The position numbers and the translations under genes were made by a program. Shown piece after piece: positions 1 through 8,265 of a DNA stretch of 64,000 bases. The notes under the pieces are model-generated. The model was not told the origin of the DNA, ran no database searches, and saw only the letters and a list, made by a program, of their open reading frames with translations. Position 1 is the stretch's first letter; every line of letters begins with the position of its first letter. The stretch comes from Bacteroidia bacterium (GTDB lineage: Bacteria > Bacteroidota > Bacteroidia > J057), in NCBI GenBank assembly GCA_022760475.1, contig JALEFZ010000088.1, positions 310,001-374,000 of the forward strand, in the 5' to 3' direction.

Positions 1-1680
1 AGAACATTGACTTTCAATAACCTTAATCTTGGGATAGCAGGAAATACTGATTTACAGTTTACTGTAAGTACAAGCATTGATCCTGTTCGGGGGAATGATA
101 GCCTGAAATTGAATGTGCTTACTCAAGGCCAAGTGTCTGCCTTTCCTTACTCAGAAAACTTTGACAATGGAAATGGAGGCTTTGCAGCAGGAGGTGAGCG
201 TTCTTCATGGGCATTGGGTATGCCAGATAAAACAGTAATCAGAGGTACCACTTCTGGTAGCGCTGCGTGGACGACGGGCGGATTGGGAACATCAAGCTAT
301 AATATAAATGAAAACTCTGCAGTCTACAGTCCATGTTTTGACTTTAGAAATGCACCAGGAAATCTTCATGTATTATTTTCTTATTGGATCAATGCTGAAA
401 CCAATTTTGATGGGGCAGTCATGCAAACTTCGATCGATTCCGGTCAGACCTGGCAGAATGTCGGAATGAATGGAGATCCCAACAATTGGTATAACAGCAA
501 CAGTATCTCAGCCAACCCCGGTGGACAGTCAGAAGGCTGGACAGGGAATGGAGCTATGGGAAGTGCTTCCTACCTAAAAGCCACTCATCAGTTAACACCA
601 AATCTAATTGGTCAAGCTGATGTTCGTTTTCGATTGGCCTTTGCTGCTGATAGTGCCATTCAGTTTGACGGCTTTGCCTTCGATGATTTTGTCTTGGCAT
701 CTCCACCTGTTGTCGATCTAGGAAATGATTTTGCTACTTTTTGTAATGGAAGTAGCCTGGATGCAGGAAATTCAGGCAGCTCATACCTTTGGTCAACCGG
801 GGATACAACTCAAGTTCTTGAAATAAAAAATGATAGCAGCCTAACTTTTGAAGACAGCCTGATTTTCGTAAAGGTGACCAATGAGTTTGGCCTTAGTACA
901 ACAGATTCCATCATCATTGACATCGCCACAGGCTCTGCGGCTACGGTTTCAGGCTTTCAGCTTACTGATGCGGCTTGTTTCAACGACTCTACGGGGAATA
1001 TAGACATAGAGGTTTCGGGTGCTGCAGGCCCCTTTACTTTCCTTTGGAGCAATGGGGCTACAACTGAAGATTTATCAGATGTACCTGTGGGGACCTATTC
1101 TGTATTCATTACGGATAGCTTGGGCTGTAGCTTTGAATCGGCAGACTTTGAAGTTGCTTTTGTAGACTCATTACCTGAGATTCCACGAATTTCACAGGTG
1201 GGATTAATTGGTTCTAATGTAAGTTTTGAAACGGATATGATAGATGGAGGAGGCTACCTGTGGGACTTCGGAGACAATTCCACGCCTTCAACAGAACAGA
1301 ATCCTACCCATTTGTATGTCAATAATGGCATCTATGTAGTTACCCTCACGGTGATAAATGACTGTGGAAGCACGCTTGCAAAAGATACTGTTTTTATGGG
1401 GACTGTTGGTTTGGAGACTGCTCTTCAACCAGACTTAAAAGTATTTCCTAATCCTAATAGGGGACAGTTTTCCATAAAGTTGGAGAATATCAACTCAAGC
1501 CCCTTGGCTCTTAGGCTTAGAAGCATGAATGGTGCGATTGTTCACCAACAGGAGTTGCCGCGTCCGTCTTTGGATAAGCCTATGGTGGTATCTATGTCCA
1601 AGTTTATTGCCTCTGGTGTTTACATTTTGGAGATACTTCAAGAGGGAAGGGTGTATCGTGAGCGAATTAGAATTCGATGA
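1..1680 (+). CDS. T9SS cargo protein with SprB and PKD repeats (5' truncated)
   Basis: The reading frame is open to the first base of the window and no signal peptide is visible, so this is the C-terminal ~559 residues of a larger protein. Seen in order: a jelly-roll/MAM-like region with paired aromatic and glycine-rich strands (about residues 50-235), a segment with the LGND start and the YLWSTGDTT pattern typical of gliding-bacterium surface proteins, a SprB-type repeat (CFNDSTGNIDIEVSG ... LWSNGATTEDL ... GTYSVFITDSLGC), a PKD domain (YLWDFGDNSTPSTEQNPTHLY) and a C-terminal type A sorting domain (VFPNPNRGQFSIKL to the GVYILEI strand). The family is exported by Sec and then T9SS and attached to or released from the cell surface; a role in adhesion or polymer binding is inference. 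Confidence 0.85.
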   Translation, partial: RTLTFNNLNLGIAGNTDLQFTVSTSIDPVRGNDSLKLNVLTQGQVSAFPYSENFDNGNGGFAAGGERSSWALGMPDKTVIRGTTSGSAAWTTGGLGTSSYNINENSAVYSPCFDFRNAPGNLHVLFSYWINAETNFDGAVMQTSIDSGQTWQNVGMNGDPNNWYNSNSISANPGGQSEGWTGNGAMGSASYLKATHQLTPNLIGQADVRFRLAFAADSAIQFDGFAFDDFVLASPPVVDLGNDFATFCNGSSLDAGNSGSSYLWSTGDTTQVLEIKNDSSLTFEDSLIFVKVTNEFGLSTTDSIIIDIATGSAATVSGFQLTDAACFNDSTGNIDIEVSGAAGPFTFLWSNGATTEDLSDVPVGTYSVFITDSLGCSFESADFEVAFVDSLPEIPRISQVGLIGSNVSFETDMIDGGGYLWDFGDNSTPSTEQNPTHLYVNNGIYVVTLTVINDCGSTLAKDTVFMGTVGLETALQPDLKVFPNPNRGQFSIKLENINSSPLALRLRSMNGAIVHQQELPRPSLDKPMVVSMSKFIASGVYILEILQEGRVYRERIRIR

Positions 1681-1769
1681 GGTTATGATTATTTACATTT
1701 TGGAGATATGTCAAGATGAAATACCCTATCGTTAGGTGAATTCGGATTCAAGTAGGCTTTAAGACAACC

Positions 1770-1799
1770 ACCCTGTCAGGGTTATAACCCTGACAGGGT
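1770..1799. repeat. Perfect 30-bp palindrome (dispersed repeat copy 1)
   Basis: The 30 bases are a perfect inverted repeat built from ACCCTGTCAGGGTTA and its complement. It lies between two convergent gene ends (stops at 1680 and 1816). A second copy of the same design is at 52766-52801. It can fold into a long hairpin and may act as a bidirectional terminator. Its recurrence suggests a REP-like intergenic element. Confidence 0.8.
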
Positions 1800-1815
1800 T
1801 CCATTTATTTAGCCC

Positions 1816-2478
1816 CTACAATTCCACCACAAGTATCTGCTTGGATACCTTTTCCGAGATGTGTAGTTCCTTGCCTCCTTCCAAGCTCAAGGTCATGGAT
1901 TGATCGTAGGAGAGCTTAGACTTGACCTCCAGTTGAGTCCCAATACGTAGTCCACTGGCATCTAGGTATTGCAGAAAATCTGAAGAGTCATCGGTCACCC
2001 GAACAATTCTCAATGGTTCAGACAAAGGGGCTTCCGCAAGCAGTTCCTGAGGCTTTATGTTGAACTTGCCATGCTTATCCGGAATAGGATCCCCATGTGG
2101 ATCAACCGCAGGAAATCCCAAAAACTCATCCAATCTATTGAGTAACTCAGGGGATTGGATATGCTCCAATTGCTCAGCAAGATCGTGTACCTTGTCCCAC
2201 GAAAATGCAAGTTTGTCTACCAAAAAAACCTCCCAAAGCCTATGCCTACGGATCACAGTCAAGGCTGCCAGACGTCCCGTTTCTGTTAGGTTTATACCGT
2301 AATACTTTTTATGGGTGATCAATTCTTTCTTGGCAAGGCGTTTCAACATGTCAGTGACGGAGGAATCCTTCGTTTCCATTTCCTGAGCAATTGCACGAGT
2401 TGCTACTGGATCCGCTCCGTTTGATAGTTTGTAAATAGCCTTTAGGTAATTTTCCTCACCCCTGTGAAGTCCTTCCAT
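1816..2478 (-). CDS. DtxR/MntR-family metal-dependent transcriptional repressor
   Basis: A 220-residue protein with the full DtxR layout: winged helix at residues 1-62 (RGEENYLKAIYKL, then the recognition region around TKDSSVTDMLKRL), a dimerisation/metal-binding domain (RRHRLWEVFL, then AEQLEH at 101-106 giving the conserved ExxEH ligands, and DPHGDPIP), and a C-terminal FeoA/SH3-like domain (about 150-220). In this family Mn2+ or Fe2+ binding drives DNA binding and shuts off metal uptake. The ATG at 2478 is preferred over an in-frame TTG two codons upstream. It is divergent from a metal-binding lipoprotein gene and the shared intergenic region holds a strong palindromic operator, so it probably controls that gene and perhaps itself. 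Which metal it senses cannot be read from sequence. Confidence 0.9.
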   Translation of the reverse strand: MEGLHRGEENYLKAIYKLSNGADPVATRAIAQEMETKDSSVTDMLKRLAKKELITHKKYYGINLTETGRLAALTVIRRHRLWEVFLVDKLAFSWDKVHDLAEQLEHIQSPELLNRLDEFLGFPAVDPHGDPIPDKHGKFNIKPQELLAEAPLSEPLRIVRVTDDSSDFLQYLDASGLRIGTQLEVKSKLSYDQSMTLSLEGGKELHISEKVSKQILVVEL

Positions 2479-2513
2479 ATCCAAATTTAATATCCCAAAT
2501 GGAGCTTTGGAAA

Positions 2514-2539
2514 TTATTTTTAGATTAGGCTAAAAATAA
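2514..2539. promoter_or_regulatory. DtxR-type operator in the divergent metal-uptake region
   Basis: Two perfect 10-bp arms (TTATTTTTAG and CTAAAAATAA) flank the 6-bp spacer ATTAGG. The core TTAGATTAGGCTAA closely resembles the classical DtxR/IdeR box. It sits 35 bp upstream of the regulator start (2478) and 57 bp upstream of the lipoprotein start (2597), so one dimer or dimer pair could control both. A near copy lies upstream of the metal ABC ATPase (24267-24289). Confidence 0.75.
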
Positions 2540-2571
2540 CTGAAAACTTATATTACTCTAAAAAAAAAGAT

Positions 2572-2579
2572 TACCTTTG
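2572..2579 (+). promoter_or_regulatory. Bacteroidota -7 promoter element for metal-binding lipoprotein gene
   Basis: TACCTTTG matches the phylum consensus TAnnTTTG at all fixed positions and ends 17 bp before the start codon. No clear -33 TTTG is seen. The same octamer followed by C occurs at the other metal-uptake locus (24297-24304, minus strand). Confidence 0.5.
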
Positions 2580-2596
2580 CCTAAAAAATTGACAAA

Positions 2597-3508
2597 ATGA
2601 GAACCATCAGCCTGCTTCTTTTGTGTTCAGCTATTTTATTTTCCTGTTCCCAACAACAAGATTCCAAAAGTGAGAAGGTCCTCATTGTAACAACCACCGG
2701 GATGATTCAGGATGCTGTACAGCATATCGTTGGTGAAAACATAGAAGTATTAGGCTTGATGGGCCCCGGAGTAGATCCCCATTTGTATAAAGCTACCCGA
2801 GGAGACCTGGACAAGTTGAACCGAGCCGAAGTCATCATATTTAATGGGCTTCACTTGGAAGGAAAGATGGGGGAGATTCTTGAGAAGATGGGGAGAACCA
2901 AAAAGGTCTTCGCCATAGGTGAAGGAGTTGAGGAATCAAAGCTCATATACCATGGCAGTCAGCAGGATTCCAAAGACCCACATATTTGGTTTGATGTTGC
3001 CCTTTGGGCTTCAGCAGTAAACTACGCTTCCGTTAAATTGATTGAAATCTTCCCCGAAAAAGAAGCAATATTTAAACAGAATACCTCAGCCTATTTGAGT
3101 GAATTACATCTGCTGGATAGCCTTGCCAGAAAAGAACTGTCAAGCATTCCCATGGAGCAAAGGGTCTTAATTACAGCACATGACGCATTTTCATATTTTG
3201 GGAGGGCATACGATGTAGAGGTGAAAGGCTTACAAGGAATTTCTACTGTCGCAGAATTTGGTTTGAAGGATGTAAAGGAATTGGTAGATTTTATAGTTGA
3301 AAAAAAGATAAAAGCAGTTTTTGTAGAGTCTTCTATTCCAACCAAATCCCTGGAAGCAGTGGTCCAGGGCTGCAAAGAAAAAGGCCATGAAATCAAAATT
3401 GGGGGTACGCTTTATTCTGATGCCATGGGTTCTAAGGACAGCAATGCAGGTACATACATTGGCATGGTAGAGGCAAATGTTGCCACCATTGTAAGCTCCC
3501 TGAAATAA
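2597..3508 (+). CDS. Metal ABC transporter substrate-binding lipoprotein (ZnuA/TroA/MntA cluster A-I)
   Basis: A 303-residue periplasmic solute-binding protein. It starts with a lipoprotein signal (MRTISLLLLCSAILFSC, lipobox LFSC). The family motifs are visible: VTTTGMIQDAVQHIVG, GPGVDPHLYKAT with the first metal-ligand His, DPHIWFDVALW with the second, LITAHDAFSYFGRAY with the third, and the late acidic ligand region LYSDAMG. Members of this cluster bind Zn2+ or Mn2+ and hand it to a membrane permease. No permease or ATPase is adjacent; the likely partners are encoded at 22177-24257. It is divergent from a DtxR-type regulator, and a palindromic operator lies just upstream, so repression under metal excess is likely. 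Confidence 0.9.
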   Translation: MRTISLLLLCSAILFSCSQQQDSKSEKVLIVTTTGMIQDAVQHIVGENIEVLGLMGPGVDPHLYKATRGDLDKLNRAEVIIFNGLHLEGKMGEILEKMGRTKKVFAIGEGVEESKLIYHGSQQDSKDPHIWFDVALWASAVNYASVKLIEIFPEKEAIFKQNTSAYLSELHLLDSLARKELSSIPMEQRVLITAHDAFSYFGRAYDVEVKGLQGISTVAEFGLKDVKELVDFIVEKKIKAVFVESSIPTKSLEAVVQGCKEKGHEIKIGGTLYSDAMGSKDSNAGTYIGMVEANVATIVSSLK

Positions 3509-3582
3509 TCACTTTGTAAGAATTGGCATTGAAATAGCTCTCTTTTTAGGCCTCAACATCAAGTTTTACCCTATTTATTCTT

Positions 3583-3590
3583 TATTTTTG
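3583..3590 (+). promoter_or_regulatory. Candidate -7 promoter element for DUF4271-hemC-hemD operon
   Basis: TATTTTTG fits TAnnTTTG exactly and lies 36 bp upstream of the start codon at 3627. The -33 region is only T-rich (GTTTTA) without a clean TTTG, so support is moderate. Confidence 0.35.
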
Positions 3591-3626
3591 CCCCATTCTA
3601 GAACAATCTATTAAGGCCTGAACTGA

Positions 3627-5186
3627 ATGATCAAACCCTGGTGCTTGTATATTTATCTTTTTATAGCGTCTCTGCTATGCAGCACCTCTGTGTTTGGGCA
3701 AAATGCCTCACCATGGTCTGAAATTGATCCTGATTGTTTTTACCTGAATCTTTCCAATTATTGGACGGGCGAAGATGGCAAAACCTATAGTTGCCCAATC
3801 CTTCCAAATACCGCTGACAATTCCTTTTCTCTTGAAAGAAGATTTTTCATCAAAGACAGCCTGACCGATGACCTGTTGCTGTGGGTAGGTAGGTATGCCT
3901 GGGAAATGGAGGTTTTGCTAAATGGCCATTACCTGGAAATTGGACAGAGACCCTTCAATGAACTTTTTCTACCACTACAAAAGGAATGGTTGAATAAGGG
4001 GGAAAACACCCTCGTACTAAAATTGGTATATGTCAAGCCATTTAGGTTTTGCCCCATACCAACCTTAGGAATCTGGGATGGAATTGGTCTGATAAAGAGT
4101 GAGAGAAAAGGAAATTTTAAAGCCCCACAAAGCAGAACTTGGATTCCCCAAAAGGATACGGTTGCCCTCATCGCTCCCTTTTATGGAAAAAAAGGGCACA
4201 AATTTGATGAAGAGCTCGCAGCTCGCCTACTACTCCCCTTACTTAAGCACCGAATCAATAAGGTGTATTTCTGGTTCGAACCAGATCGCAACCTATTGGC
4301 GATGACCAAGCGGATGGGACTATACAGAGTAGAATCCCTCAACAATGAGCAAAAGGTTTGTGCAATTAATTATTATCCTTATCAACCTTCAGCTTTTGGA
4401 AAATCAAATAGATTCTGGTTGGATTCCCTCGGTAACAGAACCCGATACTATGGGGAGATAGAAAGTTGGCAAGTCCATAGAAAACAGGAGATCAACCCTA
4501 AAAACCACTTTTGGCTGGTATTTTTAGCCTTGTTGCCCTTCCTGAACCTGGCCCTAATCAAATTGGCAAGTCCTGCATTCTTTGCCTCTATGGAAAACAT
4601 CTGGCTGGGAGGAATTGGGCGTAATGATGGGGGAGGGGAGAACCTCGCCGGGAGTAACGCATTAAATTTGATGCTGAATTTTATTCGTTTACTCAGCCAT
4701 GCCTCTTTCCTGTCGCTGGCTTTGTTTTTCCTCCAACACCTTAACCTTTGGAACCTGACTTCAAATTTATTCTCAGAGGAAAGCCTATTTACACTGGTGT
4801 TCGGAGGGGGAAATACCCTTGGAAACCTATACATGAAGATGCTGTCGATCCTGGGGATCTGGCAAGGGGCGAAGTGGGTGGCGCTCTGGATACTGGGGAG
4901 TGTCTTTGGCCAAAAGCAAATGCCAGGGAAAGGTTTCTCTTTCGAAGTAATATCTGATTTTCCACTTATCCTGTTTCTACCTATACCTTGGTTAATAGGA
5001 GTTTATACCATAGATGATGGGGGGACAAGGGTGGTTAATTTTATGATAGTTTTGTTCGGCATATATTTTCTTAGAAAATTAATTTTGCTCTATTCTGAGC
5101 TTAGCCGGACATTTAATTTTTCTCCAGGTATGAAAGTTTTGTATATTTGCACCCTCAATGTGCTGCCATACCTAATTTGGCTATAA
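3627..5186 (+). CDS. DUF4271-type membrane protein with N-terminal jelly-roll-like domain
   Basis: A 519-residue protein. A signal peptide is visible at residues 1-25 (hydrophobic run, cleavage near VFGQ). Residues ~30-160 read like the sugar-binding jelly roll of GH2 enzymes (LERRFFIKDSL, LLNGHYLEIGQRPFNELFLPL, GENTLVLKL, GIWDGIGL). A further unassigned soluble stretch follows, then a membrane segment at ~290-315 and about five more helices in the last 190 residues. That last part matches the DUF4271 pattern of many Bacteroidota, often beside heme genes, and ends in a typical P-Y-L-I-W-L tail. The soluble front half has no catalytic signature I can identify. hemC begins 23 bp downstream, so it is probably in the heme operon. 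Function is unknown. Confidence 0.7.
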   Translation: MIKPWCLYIYLFIASLLCSTSVFGQNASPWSEIDPDCFYLNLSNYWTGEDGKTYSCPILPNTADNSFSLERRFFIKDSLTDDLLLWVGRYAWEMEVLLNGHYLEIGQRPFNELFLPLQKEWLNKGENTLVLKLVYVKPFRFCPIPTLGIWDGIGLIKSERKGNFKAPQSRTWIPQKDTVALIAPFYGKKGHKFDEELAARLLLPLLKHRINKVYFWFEPDRNLLAMTKRMGLYRVESLNNEQKVCAINYYPYQPSAFGKSNRFWLDSLGNRTRYYGEIESWQVHRKQEINPKNHFWLVFLALLPFLNLALIKLASPAFFASMENIWLGGIGRNDGGGENLAGSNALNLMLNFIRLLSHASFLSLALFFLQHLNLWNLTSNLFSEESLFTLVFGGGNTLGNLYMKMLSILGIWQGAKWVALWILGSVFGQKQMPGKGFSFEVISDFPLILFLPIPWLIGVYTIDDGGTRVVNFMIVLFGIYFLRKLILLYSELSRTFNFSPGMKVLYICTLNVLPYLIWL

Positions 5187-5209
5187 GCCTTTGATATCAA
5201 ATCTGGTAA

Positions 5210-6094
5210 ATGGTAATTGGAACTCGTGGAAGTAAATTGGCCTTATGGCAAGCTAACTGGGTAAAATCCTCTTTAGCTAAGGCCGGAATTGAAAGCCAAT
5301 TAAAGACGTATACCACTCAAGGAGATAAGGTAACTAACGTTCCTTTACATAGCTTCTCTACAACGGGAATTTTTACAAAAGCCTTGGATGACGCCTTACT
5401 TAAAGGTGAAATTGACATTGCTGTCCATTCAGCCAAGGACATGGCCTCAAGCATTCATGATGAACTTGAGATCCTTGCCTTCCTCGAAAGAGAAGACCCA
5501 AGGGATGCCTTACTTGCCAAATCCGTAGAAGTAAATCTCGAAAATTTTTCCCGCCAGTTTGTCATCGGGACTTCTTCAGTCCGAAGAAGATCTTTCATCC
5601 AGCATTACTTCTCTCATATTACCCTCAAGGAATTAAGAGGGAATGTGGATACCCGCGTTCAAAAAATGCTGGATGGAGAATATGACGGCATTATCCTGGC
5701 ACTCGCCGGTGTCAAAAGGATGGGGCTGGAAAAGCAGGTTGTACAAAAGTTGAGCCACCACTCCTTTATACCAGCAGTGGGGCAAGGTGCAGTTGCAGTA
5801 GTAGGCAGGAAAGGATGGGACAAAGGAGAAACCTGCACTAAGACCCTAAACCATGAAGAGACATCCATTGCCGTTAAGGCTGAGAGGGCATTTTTAAGGA
5901 CATTGGGAGGAGGATGTTCTCAGCCTGTTTTTGGACATGCACTAGTGTGGCAAAACAGTGTCAAACTGACCTGTGGTAAGCTACTCAATGATGGAAAGAC
6001 CCTGATTAGGGAAGTTGCCGAGGATGATGTGCAGCATGCAGAAATCCTTGGCAAGACTCTCGCAGAAAAAGTATTATTAAAAATTAATCAATAA
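5210..6094 (+). CDS. hemC: Hydroxymethylbilane synthase (porphobilinogen deaminase)
   Basis: A 294-residue cytosolic enzyme that polymerises four porphobilinogen molecules into hydroxymethylbilane in tetrapyrrole synthesis. Family motifs: N-terminal IGTRGSKLALWQ, HSAKDM at 73-78 with the catalytic Asp77, IGTSSVRRR at 119-127, LRGNVDTRV at 142-150, PAVGQGA at 188-194, and GGGCSQP with Cys236, which anchors the dipyrromethane cofactor. Length is near the usual ~300. It lies 23 bp after the DUF4271 gene and 12 bp before hemD, so the three genes are likely co-transcribed. Confidence 0.97.
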   Translation: MVIGTRGSKLALWQANWVKSSLAKAGIESQLKTYTTQGDKVTNVPLHSFSTTGIFTKALDDALLKGEIDIAVHSAKDMASSIHDELEILAFLEREDPRDALLAKSVEVNLENFSRQFVIGTSSVRRRSFIQHYFSHITLKELRGNVDTRVQKMLDGEYDGIILALAGVKRMGLEKQVVQKLSHHSFIPAVGQGAVAVVGRKGWDKGETCTKTLNHEETSIAVKAERAFLRTLGGGCSQPVFGHALVWQNSVKLTCGKLLNDGKTLIREVAEDDVQHAEILGKTLAEKVLLKINQ

Positions 6095-6106
6095 CAGGAA
6101 AACTCT

Positions 6107-6886
6107 ATGAGTACGAGTGTGTTGAAACCTGTAAATAGCATCTTGATCTCTCAACCCCCACCGTCTGACAAGAACTCACCTTATTTCAGGTTAGCAGATA
6201 AGTGGGACCTTAAGATTGATTTTAGAAAGTTTATTCAGGTAGAAGGAGTTTCCCTCAATGAGTTTCGCAAACAGGGGATAGAACCCTTGGACTTCACTGG
6301 GATTATTTTTACCTCCAAAGTTGCCGTTGACCACTTCTTCAGACTTTTGAATGAGATGAGGATAGAAATGCCGGCAGAAACCAAATATTTCTGCGTCAGC
6401 GAAGCTACTTCAAAATACCTTGCCAAGTTTATCACCATCAGAAAGAGAAAGCTCTTTGTCGGTGAAAGAACGGCCATGGATTTACTGGCATATATTCAGA
6501 AGCATAAAAAGGAGAAGTTTCTTTTTCCTTGTAGCAATGTCCATCGCCGTGAACTTCCTGGTAAAATGGTAGAAGCAGGAATGGATTTGACGGAAAGTGT
6601 GATCTACAGAACCGTGCATGCAGACCTTTCCGATCTGGAGAACATCTTCTATGACATGATTTGTTTTTATTCTCCTTCCGGTATCCAATCTCTTTTTGCA
6701 AACTTTCCCGACTTCAAACAAAATAATACCAGGATCGCTGTCTTCGGACCGACTACCCGAAAGGAAGCTGAGAAGCATAATTTGAGGGTGGATGTTCAGG
6801 CTCCCATGCCAAATAAACCCTCGATGACCATGGCCATTGAGAGCTATTTGAGAAAAATTGAGGAACAAGAAGGCGAAAATGTGTAA
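6107..6886 (+). CDS. hemD: Uroporphyrinogen-III synthase
   Basis: A 259-residue protein with the two-lobe HemD layout. It shows ILISQPPPSDKNSPY at the N-terminus, FTGIIFTSKVAVDHFFRLL near residue 65, FLFPCSNVHRRELPGKMVEAGMDL and then VIYRTV in the middle, and FYSPSGIQSLFANFP followed by IAVFGPTTRKEAEKHN. These match the weakly conserved family, which closes hydroxymethylbilane with inversion of ring D. Its position directly after hemC is the strongest support. The start ATG at 6107 lies 12 bp after the hemC stop. Confidence 0.92.
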   Translation: MSTSVLKPVNSILISQPPPSDKNSPYFRLADKWDLKIDFRKFIQVEGVSLNEFRKQGIEPLDFTGIIFTSKVAVDHFFRLLNEMRIEMPAETKYFCVSEATSKYLAKFITIRKRKLFVGERTAMDLLAYIQKHKKEKFLFPCSNVHRRELPGKMVEAGMDLTESVIYRTVHADLSDLENIFYDMICFYSPSGIQSLFANFPDFKQNNTRIAVFGPTTRKEAEKHNLRVDVQAPMPNKPSMTMAIESYLRKIEEQEGENV

Positions 6887-7022
6887 CCTTTTTTGGATGG
6901 TGCATTATAGGATAAAATCCTTATAGGAACGGTTTAATGCAACAATTCAACAGTTGGGCTTTTTGGTTTATTGGAGTAAAAGTATCATCTTAGCTAGCAT
7001 ATGAGCTAATTTAATCTTCGCT

Positions 7023-8021
7023 ATGAAAAAAATATTACTTGCCTTGTTGCTAACCGGGCTGTGGGCGCTACCAGCAATGGGCCAGCAGTACTTTCAGAAC
7101 ACAATGTTTACCTATACCCAGTTTGGTTATAATCCTGCTTCTGCAGGTGCCAAAAGACTAGGTGTAGATGATGGTACTCAGCTAACCCTAATGGGTAGAT
7201 TACAATGGTTGGGATTTGAAGGAGCACCAGAAACTTCTTACCTCACCTATGAAAGCAGCTTGCCAGCTGATGCAGGTTATTTTGGTGGAATGATCTTGTT
7301 TGACAGAGCAGGTCCATTCTCCATAGGGAGTATTACTGCATCTTATGCATTCGAGCGTGAGATTGGTACTGACAATTATATAAGAGTAGGGGTTTCGGGA
7401 GGAATAAAGCAGTGGAGACTTGACCCTACCGGATTTAAACCTGAAGACCTCGGGGACAACGTACTGCCAACAAGTGTAACAAGCACAACAGTACCTGCCC
7501 TGGCAACAGGAATATATGTAACGGGTAACCATGCCGGAGGTGAAGATTTGAAATACTTTGCGGGTTTGTCCGTTCAGAATTTGTTGGAACCTTCATTTGG
7601 TGGAGCATTGCCAAGTACAGTTAGTGGTACTGAAGATGTTAGAACATTCGTACTTTCTGGCGGATATAACTTCAAATTGGATGAGGCAACCGCCAACAGG
7701 ATGTCTATCATGCCCTCTGTACTGATTATGCAAGACTTCGCACTTAACACTCCTCAGGTTACAGCAAGTGTTATTTGGAATTACAAGCCCATCGCGTTAG
7801 GGCTTAATTATAGACTTAATGAATCAGTGGGTGCTACGGCAGGCTTTAGTGTAAGCGACAAGCTATTTGTAGGATATTCTTACGACTATCCTCTGGGTTC
7901 ATTGAACCTCTCCGGAGACATCAATACCCATGAGCTAACGTTGATTTACAGGCTCAGTCCAGCCAGAAGTGGGGCTGGTAGAATAAATCAGGACATTCTA
8001 AAAGATGCTAGTGATAACTAA
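7023..8021 (+). CDS. PorP/SprF-family T9SS outer-membrane protein
   Basis: A 332-residue outer-membrane barrel. A signal peptide (MKKILLALLLTGLWALPAMGQQ) is followed by the family hallmark FTYTQFGYNPASAGAK, then MGRLQWLGFEGAPETSYLTYESSL and repeated amphipathic strands with alternating aromatic residues to the end (FSVSDKLFVGYSYDYPLGSL, HELTLIYRLSP). PorP/SprF proteins work with T9SS core components or anchor specific surface cargos such as SprB. It precedes gldK by about 240 bp in the same order as the porP-porK-porL-porM-porN cluster of Porphyromonas, which supports a core role rather than a cargo-specific one. Confidence 0.92.
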   Translation: MKKILLALLLTGLWALPAMGQQYFQNTMFTYTQFGYNPASAGAKRLGVDDGTQLTLMGRLQWLGFEGAPETSYLTYESSLPADAGYFGGMILFDRAGPFSIGSITASYAFEREIGTDNYIRVGVSGGIKQWRLDPTGFKPEDLGDNVLPTSVTSTTVPALATGIYVTGNHAGGEDLKYFAGLSVQNLLEPSFGGALPSTVSGTEDVRTFVLSGGYNFKLDEATANRMSIMPSVLIMQDFALNTPQVTASVIWNYKPIALGLNYRLNESVGATAGFSVSDKLFVGYSYDYPLGSLNLSGDINTHELTLIYRLSPARSGAGRINQDILKDASDN

Positions 8022-8265
8022 ATACATAATATTTCAACGCTTTCGGTTTTTGTAAGAAAAAAACCTAACTGAGCGGTAGGGTATTTGCTTTGATATGTGT
8101 TAAAATTTGTGAGTATTTACTTTTAAAGAGTTCAATAATCCTTTTAAACTTGCGTAATAAATAGTGGCTGGAATAATCTTGTTTTACAAAAATCCTAATA
8201 TTCCACCAATTTATACCAAGTGTTAGCAATTGACGTACACCACACTTATTGAAATTCGCGCAGAT

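Noticed and set aside
1770-1799. CRISPR repeat or phage attachment site
   Set aside because: Only single copies at two distant places, with no spacers, no cas genes and no integrase nearby.
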